Source: Rutstroemia sp. NJR-2017a BVV2
Taxonomy: Eukaryota; Ascomycota; Leotiomycetes; Helotiales; Rutstroemiaceae
Assembly: GCA_002946415.1 (NCBI GenBank)
Contig: NJPS01000004.1
Location: 501,001-565,000 of the forward strand
Length of the DNA: 64,000 nt
Direction: 5' to 3'
Shown: positions 23,444 through 33,828 of the stretch, one piece after another
Numbering within the stretch: position 1 is the first letter of the stretch
Layout of the letters: each line of letters opens with the position of its first letter
Translations under genes and position numbers: made by a program
Notes under the pieces: generated by a model
Database searches by the model: none
The model's input: the letters and a program-made list of their open reading frames with translations, nothing else
What the model was told of the DNA's origin: nothing

Positions 23444-24192
23444 TCATAAGATCACACAGTTCTTCTTGCGGTACTTCCTCGACTCATCTCGTATCATTCC
23501 GTTTTCCATGGTATTTGCACGGGTGCCCTTGCCGCCCTCTGAACTTAAGGAACTCTGCTGACGTTGTCTGCGTAATTGTCGTACGACATCATAGAAGGCC
23601 TTCTCGACGTTTACACAGTTCTTCGCAGATGCCTCGACAAACATGCAGCCCAAGTCCCGTGCCATCGAGCTCCCTTCTTGTGTAGAAACTTCCCGTTCAG
23701 TAACTCTGTCGCATTTGTTTCCAACCAACATGATAGGTACAGGTTCCGACGACGGCGAGATGGGGGATATAGGTGAACCAGGGTAGGTTGGCGAAGCACC
23801 CGATGATTCTTTGACTCGTTGGATTTGATTGTAAAATCTCTGAATTCTAGTGAATGATGACCGCGAGGAAATGCTGTAGACCAAAACGAATCCTTCACCA
23901 TCGCGAATCCATTGATCTCGCAACGCAGTATATTCTTCCTGACCGGCCGTATCGAGAACCTCTAACATGCAGGATTGTCCGTCTATCGCGACTTGCTTTC
24001 GATATGAATCTTCGATGGTAGGATCGTACTGGTGAAGTAAGCATGTGATAATACGAGCTGGATCGCAGCAGGAGAAGAGCTTACTGTCTCGACGAAATGC
24101 TGCAGAGTTAATTGAATTGTTAAGGCAGTCTTTCCTACACCTCCGTCACCAAGCACCACCAGTTTGTATAGGACCATCTGTTTCGACGACAT
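23444..24192 (-). CDS. ras2: Ras2-type small GTPase
   Basis: Two exons, complement(24085..24192) and complement(23444..24028), separated by a 56-bp intron, give 230 residues. The protein is a membrane-anchored GTP/GDP switch that in filamentous ascomycetes acts upstream of cAMP and MAPK signalling in growth and morphogenesis. Seen here: P-loop GDGGVGKT at residues 15-22, effector region YDPTIEDSYRKQ from 37, DTAGQEEY near 62, base-binding NKCD, and EASAKN in place of the SAK loop. The C-terminus ends KKNCVIL, a CAAX prenylation box (CVIL, compatible with geranylgeranylation or farnesylation) after a basic stretch. Between the switch II helix and NKCD lies a Ser/Pro-rich insert (GASPTYPGSPISPISPSSEP), as in Neurospora ras-2 and unlike Ras1. 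The intron falls just before the effector loop. Confidence 0.95.
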
Positions 24193-24436
24193 CTTGAGAG
24201 GTAGTTGGTTGTGACGTATGGGCAGGAGATGGGGACGTCGAGTTGATGGGATAGGAGGAAGAGTGTAGGAGATAAATTGTTGAATGGGGGTTGGGGTTGG
24301 TGGTTGGAGAAATCAATTCGTCGAGGGAAGTAATTCTTGCTGCGCTGTCGGTGGAGGATAAGGTTAACTAGACCTGCGGTGGGGATTCCTTTTCGTGCAA
24401 ATGAATTGCAGAGAAGCTCGGACGTCTTCCGCTTGT

Positions 24437-24520
24437 GGGTGGTGGTGGTGGTGGTGGGTATGTATGTGTGTGTGGTTTGTGTGGTTTGTGTGGTTTGTGT
24501 GGTTTGTATGGTTTGTATGG
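24437..24520. repeat. (GGT)n and 9-bp TGTGTGGTT-type repeat
   Basis: A run of GGT units at about 24437-24458 passes into tandem copies of a 9-bp GTGTGGTTT unit that decays to GTATGGTTT. The block is about 250-330 bp upstream of the ras2 start codon. Confidence 0.8.
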
Positions 24521-24653
24521 CATGTACGGAGTGCCGTGTGGAAGAGTAATATGTAGTATGTAGACGTCGGAGGTAGCAGGTAGTAGGTAGCAGATACTTC
24601 GTACTTCGAATTCCAGCTGGTTTCTTGGTACTTTCTGTGTAAGTTTGTCTTGG

Positions 24654-24673
24654 TGTTGTTGTTGTTGTTGTTG
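24654..24673. repeat. (GTT)n microsatellite
   Basis: Six GTT/TTG units in the ras2 upstream region. Confidence 0.8.
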
Positions 24674-24791
24674 CGTGAAGAGGAATCTCGTGTGGTGAAT
24701 TTTCGGATTAATGAAGGATAGGCTGAGATCGGAAAGAATTGACGTGTATGAGGAGGTTGTCCTTCTTTTTTGGCTGCTAAGTGGGTGGACG

Positions 24792-24872
24792 GTGGAAATG
24801 TGGAAGTGTGGAAGTGTGGAAGTATGGAAGTGTGGAAGTGTGGAAGTGTGGAAGTATGGAAGTATGGAAGTA
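24792..24872. repeat. 8-bp tandem repeat, unit TGGAAGTR
   Basis: About ten head-to-tail copies of TGGAAGTG/TGGAAGTA, with one TGGAAATG at the left end. The array is 80 bp long and is purine-rich on the plus strand. Confidence 0.9.
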
Positions 24873-25294
24873 TAAGGTTAAGGGTAAGTCGTTTGTGTGT
24901 GTGCGAAGTCGAACCTTTTTTCTGAAGGGAAAAGCCGTCTTTTTCTTCGATTTGATAGGATCCTTAGGTAATAATAGGTAATCGAACAAGAGTGTGGATG
25001 GGACGAAGAAAGAATACCTAGTAAGATATTCGATAGGACGCTTCACAGGGTGGACGAGGACGGTAGGATAAGTTGTATCAAGGTTTAATGAACAGAAGAG
25101 GAAAACAGCTTTCTTTGGGATCTGCCTATCTTGCCTATCTGCCTTGTTCTTTTTCGGGTGCGAGGGAGGGGAAGCTCCTGATGATCTTCCTACTGCCTTA
25201 GACCAAAGTAGCAAAGTAGAACCTCAGACCTTAGAGGGATGGACCTTCGAAGCTTAGACTCCTCTCGCTTCTCGTAGATAGAAGCTCGACCGTC

Positions 25295-25337
25295 GACCGC
25301 AGACCGCAGACCGCAGACCGCAGACCGCAGACCGCAG
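25295..25337. repeat. 7-bp tandem repeat, unit ACCGCAG
   Basis: Six near-perfect copies of ACCGCAG, with a diverged CGTCG copy at the left. Confidence 0.9.
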
Positions 25338-25775
25338 GTGGCAGACCCTAGACCTTGGAAATGAGCGTCGTACGTACGTTGAGAGTTTCTTCTTCGTCGG
25401 TGGATGTAGAATGTATGTGAGAATGTTGCAGGAGAACTAGATGTTACGGTTGCGGTTGCTGTTGCAGGTGCAGATGCAGTTGTTGCAGGATGCTTAGTCT
25501 TGGTTGGAACCTTGGATATAAACTGCTAGAGCTAACTTAATGCTTGCTTGGTGCTTTAGTGCTTGGAATGCAGTAGCAATGGGAAATGTAGCTAGTACAG
25601 TACCTTCGCGTTTCTCTACATGTACCCAGTCAGTGTCCTATTCGACTTGACTTGTGAAGCAGAATCCCGACAGCTCGATTCGTCCGCTACTATTACTAGG
25701 GGAGGTCTTAGATTTCAAATGGCGCAGTGTGAGGCGGATGTGTGTCCAAGGTGCGGTAGTGGGGAGGGGCACGAA

Positions 25776-25808
25776 GGGAAGGGAAGGGAAGGGAAGGGAA
25801 GGGAAGGG
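25776..25808 (+). repeat. (GGGAA)n repeat, G-quadruplex-capable
   Basis: Seven GGG runs separated by AA on the plus strand. Four or more G-triplets with 2-nt loops meet the usual sequence rule for an intramolecular G-quadruplex. It lies about 1.6 kb upstream of ras2. Confidence 0.85.
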
Positions 25809-28214
25809 CAAAGCTGCACCACCCACCAAACTACCAGGGAGTAGGAGTAAGTAGTTTCGCAGGAACTTGGTGATTGGTCTCTGTGATAGGTGAATTCGCA
25901 AATTCTTACATTATTGATCCAATCCGGATTGATTGCTTGCTGCATATACTTGCTTGCTTTTGTAGATATCTTAATAATAGAGAACTAGTAGGCGGTTAAG
26001 AATAGACATATCGAATTTGGTTTCATAATTCGTTCTTATGCCTGCCTGTACCTATACGTATCTCTACCTTTGCCTTGCCCTTTGCTAATTTATACACTCT
26101 TACATTTCCTAGCTAACCCTCTCGATTTCAGAGCTTCTTATAACCTTGTTTATGACTCAGGCCTTTTTCTCTCCAGCTTCTAGCTCTTGTTCCCAGATTT
26201 GTGAGCTCCAGTTTCACGGGTTCCCCTTCATTTTGTTCCGCGTGCGCTCTCCTCTCCATTCATCTCCAGAAAGCCAAGGCTACCCCAAGCAATCATTCCC
26301 ATCCAGACTTGATGTTTCGAATAGATGCCGCTTTAAGGACTTTCATGCAGTGTAATGCAGTAGCAGTTATTCTTCGGTATTGTAGTCGGGTGGGTTTACG
26401 ACCGCGCTCGAGCAGTAGAAATAATCGGGTAAGATTAATCAGATCCGTATAGCTCCAACAAGCACTCCGCAGAAACGATATCGAGGCAGAAGAAGACAAT
26501 GACTAGTAGATTTAGATTTGGATTAACCTATTCTCATTTGGCAACATTCATTCGTTGATTTGATATAATATTCTGAAATGTTTCTCTGAGGAGAAGATTC
26601 CTGCCAGCTTCACAAACGACCCCCACCGGATGTAAAGGTAGAGTGGGGTTGTCCGCGGCACGCTTCCATGCCATTTGAATGGCCCGTCTGTGTCTGTGCT
26701 GCTCACTGGCTCACTCGCTCGCCCAATATTGCGAAGTCGCTGTCTTGACTTTAAAGACTTTTAGAAGCTTTTTCGGGGAAACTGGGGTTCAAATAGAAAC
26801 GGCGTCGAAATTATCTTCCTCCTAGTGCAATCACAAGCCCCCGGCAGATCATGGTTAGTTAGAGAAATGGTCCTGCTTTAGAGAGATTGTTAGAGATACA
26901 GTAGTCCTAGTGCTTCGACTAATTCACAATGCTGATCATTACTCCAAGCTAAGAGTCATTCAAATCACATCTTACTCTTCCAAAATGATCTAGAACAATA
27001 ATATGTGCCAATATTACAAAAGAAACTTCTTCCGCGGATCTTTGCCCAAGCCAAAAAGTCAAATGCTCAAAGAACATAAGCTGCTACTTCTGGAAGACGA
27101 CTAACTCCCGGACTGAACCCCAGAGTCAACGATTGTCATACATTGGGCTTGATAGATATCAGACATTTGTCCCTTATTTTATCTACTTGTCGACCTTTCC
27201 TTCGTTCCATGACTAGTGTTTTCGTCCTTCGATAAGAGGTTCGATTTCCGCGTGGCATTTGACTAGGGGTTTGCTGTGCCACTCGAAATAGCACACGGGA
27301 TGATTGATGGAGGAAGGGAAAGGTCTCACGCACGGTGTGTCAAATCCACGTGAGATTCGCGTGCTGGACAGGTTTACGATTCAGGACGATGGAAATGAAT
27401 CCAAGTCGTGTTTCAAATCATAGCTCTGCACCGTCAGCCTTGCCGTGGGACCAGAGGCGGGGGGAAATTGCGACAGCGCGGAATATTGATAGAAGCCGGC
27501 AGTAGAATGAAAGGGTTGCATAAGGGGTCTGTACAGGTGCGTATCTTGACAACTTTGGGTCGATAAGAAAGAGTATATTGGCTTGTGTCCTTCACTCTCG
27601 CTAGGTCAGTAGAATGCAGGAGGCAGGGGGTAAGGGGCCTTCGAGAAGGAAAAGTGCGCAATTCTGGAAAGCATCTCCAATACCACCGATTCAGAATCCG
27701 TAGAACCAAATTGTGAAGGAAGTCTATCCATTTGCAGTTGTCCCATGCTCCTACTGCTGACATATTGATAGAGGGCTCCCAAGTGGTGCAGCCGTGTACA
27801 GCAAACTCCCGAAGAAACCATCTCCCACGTATGAGGCTCAAATTCCTCATGGTGATTGGGCACAGGCTTTTATTTCTGCGCAGGAAAAATATCGAGTGTA
27901 TAGCAAAGTTGTTGCATCAATATATAAGCATGGCCAACCACATGTTGAAGCTGAATAATCCCTGTTGTCGTGCATATGGATAGATACGACCTTTTTTAGT
28001 TAGAATGTTGGGAAGAGTAAGGGTCTATATTTTCAGATACCACACTCATTTCCTTCGATTCGTAAAACTTCATGAAAAAACGGACATAGATGTTATTGTT
28101 CGATACAACAAGTCATTATTAGGTAGGTTTCTTTTTCGCCTTGGTATGAGGTATTGAGTGTTGCTGATACATGTAATCAGGGGCTTCATACTCAACATTC
28201 TCGCGCAAGGCTGA

Positions 28215-31200
28215 ATGAGCATGGCCGACCAACCTCCGCGATCGCTTACACACGATGATTATACAGTGGGTTGGATTTGCGCTCTACCACTGACAGAGCT
28301 GGTTGCCGCAATTGCAATGCTAGACGAAGAACATAGCGGACTCCCTGCTGCGGATTCGGATACAAATGTCTATGCTTTGGGCAGAATTGGGGTACATAAT
28401 GTCGTGATTGCGTGCCTACCTGCTGGGGTTGTAGGAAAAGTTTCCGCAGCTATGGTAGCGAAAGATATGCTTCGTAGTTTCAAAGCGATCAGGTTCGCTT
28501 TAATGGTTGGTGTTGGTGGTGGAGCACCCTTGGTGAGAGATTTGAACGAGGTTGCAACTGACGATGAAGATTCCGACGAAGATTCTGAAGAGGAGTTCGG
28601 TGGGACTACAGATGAGAAGGATATTAGGCTCGGCGATATCGTGATCAGCCAGCCTTTTGAATCATCTGCGGGCGTCGCAGTCGTACAGTACGACTTTGGA
28701 AAATCGCTACAAGGTGGAAAGTTCCATGCGACAGGAACGCTGAATAAACCACCGGAGTTTCTCCTCAAAGCAATCGCCATGCTGCAAGCTAAACATGTAC
28801 GTAAAGGAACTCGCGAGCTTTCTGAATACCTTGAGAAAATGGTCTCTGCCAACCCTGGCCTGGCTTCGACTTTTGTATATCAAGGAGCCAACAAAGACAG
28901 GCTCTTCAAGGAGGACTTCGTCCATCTAGATGGAAAGAAGAGTTGCAAGGCCTGCTGTGGTCCAAATGATGTCAATGTTGTGAAGAGAAAAGTGCGACCA
29001 AATTCATCACCAGCGGTGCATTATGGGACGATCGGATCGGCGGATCAAGTTATGAAAGATTCGGTTCTGAGGAACAAATGGGCGAAGGAAAGGAACATCA
29101 TATGCTTTGAGATGGAGGCTGCAGGTAGACTGACTTCCATCCTCCAGAAGTCGAAATTTTTGTTCTGATCTATTTGCTTAGGTTTGATGGACAATTTTCC
29201 GTGCTTGGTAATCCGGGGAATCTGCGATTACGCTGACTCGCACAAAAACAAGGCATGGCAACCATACGCGGCGGCGACTGCTGCAGCATACGCGAAGGAA
29301 CTGCTCTATATCGTTCCTGGAAAATCTGTTGTTGCTGCTCCTCCGATTCCTCCATATGAACTAGGTATTTGATTTTGATCACTTCAACTTCGGTAGAGTC
29401 GTCAGATGGCAGGCTACTCAACCTGAGGATATACCTGGAGATAGGACAACATGTCATGATTTGCTTGAGTAGATTCTGGACACATATATCAAAGCAGATT
29501 GTCCACTTGGCTTGCAGAAATTACAAAAGGAATTTCTTCAGTGTTTTTACTCTATCGTAGAGCTAGTGTCTACAGGGAAGGTGACTTAAGCAAGATGAGT
29601 CTCATTGAACAAACTTACCACCTTTGGGTTTCCTTATGTGTTTCGAACCACGTGGTTTTGAAAACGCAGAAAGCTGATTTACCCCCTCTATAGTAATGAA
29701 TAAGCTTGTACAACATCTCCAAGAAGTGCGACGAACAGACGAAGAAGAACAGTGTCTTCAAGCCCTCCGAACCACGAATTACGAGGACCAAAAGAACACC
29801 AACACCAACCGGGCAGAAGGGACTTGCCTTTGGTGTCTAGAAGATTCTCTGTTCGTCAACTGGAGGGACAGACTGACATCAAGGTTGCTATGGATAACTG
29901 CGGACCCAGGTACTTCTTCACCATGACGTAAATCCCCACGCTGTTGCCAGTGCTGACTGTCGACCCAGGTTGTGGGAAATCAGTGCTTTCGAAAGCACTT
30001 GTCGATGAAAATCTCCTTGGTCAGCAGGAAAACGATACAGTTGTCTGCTACTTCTTCTTCAAAGACACATCTCCCGAGCAGCGAAGCCCTGTGAGCGCCT
30101 TGTCTGCCTTGCTACATCAACTCTTCGCTTCGCGGCAAGGGTCTCACCTTATCAAACATGCCCTGCCTCATTTCAGAAAGAACAAGGATCGATTTGCTAC
30201 GAATCTGGAGACCTTATGGACTATTGTACAAAGTATTATTGAGGACCCGGAGCATCCCAGAATCATTTTCTTACTGGATGCTCTTGACGAATGTAAATCT
30301 GATTGTCAACAAGCTCTTATCATGCAACTCAAGCGGTTCGAGAAGATGGAAGCGCCAGGGAGGAATGGCGCAAATACCTTCCAATTCATCATCACCAGTC
30401 GCCCTTACTGGGACATAGAAAGGGAATTCCAAGAGTTGATCCAGGCCATGCCTAATATACGACTCCCGGCCGAGGACAAATCAAAGTTACTGCGTTTGGA
30501 AATCAGCTGTGTTATCGAAGCTAGACTAGACGAACTTGAGAGATCGAGTGTCATTACAAGCGCAACTGCTCGTAATATGTTGCGTGACGGTCTTTCGAAC
30601 GTCGAGAATAGAACTTACCTCTGGATACGCATCATCTTCGCAAGACTCGTGAAGGAACCAAGACTTGACATTAAAACCATCCGGAAATTTCTAAATGAAT
30701 TGCCTCCATCTGTGGAGGATGCTTACGAAGCCATATTGAAGCGAAGTAAGGAGCCTGAAGATGCCAAAAGATTACTACATATTATTGTAGCAGCAAAGAG
30801 ACCTCTCTTTCTGAAAGAAATAGCAGTGGCTTTATACATCACGGATGAAGTCCACAGTCACGAAGATCTTGAGATTCAAGAAGATAGCCAGCTCAAAATC
30901 ACACTTCGTCATTTGTGCGGTCTGTTCGTTAGCATAGTTGATGGCAAGGTTTTCCTAATCCACCAAACAGCTAAAGAATTTCTTCTAAGCCGCAAGTGTT
31001 CGGTCAAAACTCCTGGACGTTGGAAGCAATCATTAGACTCCAGGGTCTCAAACTTTATACTGGCAAGATGCTGCCTGCTATACTTGCTGTTGGACGAATT
31101 CAAAATGCTACAGTTCGAAACAGCATTTGGAACTGTTTCAAGAAACGCAGAGATAAGCAGCATTAGTGCACAATACAGCTTTTTACACTATTCATCAAAG

Positions 31201-33474
31201 AACTGGTTCAAGCACGTCCGGGAAGCCCTGGAAATAGACGATTCTACAAAGACAATGTGCCTGGATGTTTGTAATGTTCAATCACATTACCTTCGGCTGT
31301 GGCCTCACATCTATCATAGATTTAACGAAACGGGAAGGAATATGTACTGGTATCTAATCAGTAATCGATGGTCCCACATTTTGTTTGTACTCGCATATTT
31401 TGGATTAGACTTGTTGATGGCAGAAGTCTGTAAACACATGGCAGATGTTGATATCAGGGATGGGAATAACGGCACACCATTGATTTTGGCTGCTGGGCTA
31501 GGTCATGAGACAGTGGTGAGTTTGTTGCTGCACAAGCAAGCAAACGTCAATTCTCAAGACAGTGATGGAAATACACCTTTGATAAACGCGGTTAGCTCTG
31601 GCCATGAAATGGTGGTGAAAATCTTGCTAGATAAAGGAGCTGATGTCAATATGCAAGATAGATTTGGCAGGACAGCACTGATGAAGGCGGCTCAAGCTGG
31701 AAGTGAAGCAGTAGTAAAACTCTTGTTGGATAAGCCCAATGATGTCAATATGCAAGATAGTTTTGGCATGACAGCTCTGATGGTCGCTACTCAATGTAGC
31801 AACGAAGGAGTGGTAAAACTCTTGCTAGATAAGCACGCCGATATCAATATTCAATACCGAAATGGCACTACAGCATTAATCATGGCGATTGCCAATGGCG
31901 GCGACAATAGGCTGGTCAAAATATTGTTAGATAAGCAGAGCGATGTGAATCTGCAAAATGGTACCTGGGGAAGTACACTTCATGCAGCTTTTGCAAATGG
32001 GAAGGAACAATTTGTAGAAGCTTTGCTGAAGGAGGGGACTGACGTGGGTGAAAAAGAGGGTGAACAAGGTACTGCACTTCAAGCGGCTGTACGAAATCAC
32101 CATGAAATAAGTGTCAAGATGCTGTTGAACAAACAGGTCGCTATTCATGAACAAGACCGATATGTTGTATCTACAATCCAAAAAAGCCTGATGTACGAGT
32201 CCAAGGAGATCCCAACTTTGCTACTGAGCAAATCTGGCGAGGACTTATCATCCAATCATGGCCGTGCACTGCTGCTGTGGGCTGTTGAGCACCCGGAAGC
32301 GAGATCAGTCGAGTTGGTTCTTACACTGGATAACATCGAGATTGACTTCAAGGATACAACTGACCAAGCACCACTACTCTGGGCACGTCAACAACACGGG
32401 GGCAATGAGGTAGAAGTTTTACTTCCAACGGGGAAAGTAAAACTTAATCCAAGCTTAAGAAATCACGCTGGGCGGGCACCGTTATTATATGCTACCGAGT
32501 TTGCGGGTGAAGATCTCCTTCAATTATTGCTTCAAGCAAAAAAACACTATATCAACTCGCGGGATATTATTGGTCAGACGCCGTTGTCACATGCTGCCTT
32601 GTATGCAAACAAAACCGCTGCAAAATTGCTTCTAGAAACCGGGGCAGCTGAACTTAATTCGAAGGACAATGATGGGCGAACACCTTTATCATGGGCTGCT
32701 GATTCTGGAGCAGCAGAAGTGGTGGAATTGCTTCTTAAGGAAGGCAATATCGAAGCAGATTCAAAAGACAATGCCGGTTGGACACCGTTATCATGGGCTG
32801 CAAGACAGAAAAAATTGAAAACAGTACAAGTAGTGGAACTGTTACTTCGGACTGACGGTGTTGAGGTTGATTCGAAGGATAATTGCAATCGGACACCACT
32901 TTCTTTCGCTGCACAATATGGTAGCTCGTTGATAATCGAATCATTGCTGAAGACTGGCAAGGCTGATGTCGAATGGCGGGATGATAGTGGCCGAACGCCA
33001 TTATTGTGGGCTCTTCGGGATAACGGAATTGAGGAAGTAGAGACATTGCTTAACATTGGCAAGGCTCGGACTGGCCCAAGAGATATTGAGATAACAGCTC
33101 CGCTAGCGCTGACCACTCCATATAGCAAATTAGGTCCTAGTACTGCATCGCTGCACACAAGCAAAAGTGCCCCCGAATCTCCATACCAAGTAGTATTAAT
33201 GTTGGCTGTTAAGATGGATAATCGGAGAATAGTTACAATGTTGCTTGAAGAGGAGGGAATCGAGGTTGATATGACAGATGAAGATGGTCGAACGCCATTA
33301 TCTTGGGCCGCTCAATTGGGATACGAATATATAGTCAAGGTCTTGCTGGCGGGCAACGCTAGTATCGACCTAGAAGATATGACTGGCCGAACTCCTTTAT
33401 CATGGGCTCTTGAGTTCGGAAGACAGGATGTCGTGAACGTCATGCATGTATCACGCAGGAGTCTCAGTGCCTGA
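28215..33474 (+). CDS. NLR-like protein: phosphorylase-type (PNP/UDP) domain, NACHT ATPase, ankyrin repeats
   Basis: The model has four exons, 28215..29124, 29182..29364, 29694..29909 and 29969..33474, encoding 1604 residues. Residues of about 13-355 form a nucleoside-phosphorylase-like domain ([79 protein letters not shown]). A linker ([15 protein letters not shown]) leads to a NACHT domain with Walker A ADPGCGKS near 435 and Walker [11 protein letters not shown] near 540, and the TSRPYW sensor. From about 926 to the end there are some 18 ankyrin repeats, the early ones of VNMQD..TALM type and the late ones of [14 protein letters not shown] type. Proteins of this build belong to the STAND/NLR class, which in fungi works in non-self recognition and regulated cell death; no partner is known for this one. 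Oddities: an acidic insert in the phosphorylase domain, a 329-bp second intron, and an intron inside the P-loop codons. Splitting at the long intron into two genes is possible. ATG 28221 has the better context. Confidence 0.85.
31642..31840 (+). repeat. 99-bp near-identical ankyrin repeat pair
   Basis: Two consecutive 33-codon ankyrin units start at 31642 and 31741. They share an identical 20-bp opening and keep high similarity at synonymous positions (VNMQD.FG.TALM, then VVKLLLDK), which points to recent duplication or gene conversion within the array. Confidence 0.7.
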
Positions 33475-33828
33475 AAGCGAAGTAGCAAATTCAGAGAACA
33501 TAGAGGATCCAGAGGCTGCAAAGGGTTCCACTCTTGTGGACTTTGATGCTCCATAGATGTTGATACAGATTGCTCCCAGTTTAATCTTTTTTGAATTTAT
33601 TTCTCGCACAGAGTTGTATTCTTAAAAAGTTGAGGAGCGGGTGGGAAGTTCTGTCGTTCAGCGAATCATTCTTGTAGATATTGGAAGAATCGAAGGAGTC
33701 GGAAGGACTTTCTACGTAACAATGTAAATTTATTCATCATCTACCCGAGCCGACCTTTAAAAATTCTATCGTTCAATCCGCTGTCCGTTCTGGTGTCTTA
33801 TCTCGACTGGCCACAGTGCCCTAACCAC
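33475..33828. other. Intergenic, convergent 3' ends
   Basis: This 354-bp stretch separates the stop of the NLR gene from the stop of the CorA-like gene. It should hold both 3' UTRs; nothing else was seen. Confidence 0.6.

Larger units (their letters stand above)
24193..28214. other. 4-kb divergent upstream region of ras2 and the NLR gene
   Basis: The two flanking genes diverge, so this is shared promoter territory. The ras2-proximal 1.6 kb is crowded with purine- or G-rich tandem repeats, listed separately. The distal part from 26 to 28.2 kb has only short, unsupported frames. Confidence 0.5.

Noticed and set aside
27230..27260. GGTTCGATTTC, tRNA B-box-like
   Set aside because: No A box or cloverleaf can be formed around it; a similar word near 9697 also fails.
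32574..33164. 196-codon minus-strand frame opposite the ankyrin array
   Set aside because: Antisense shadow of the repeated ankyrin codons; no independent support.
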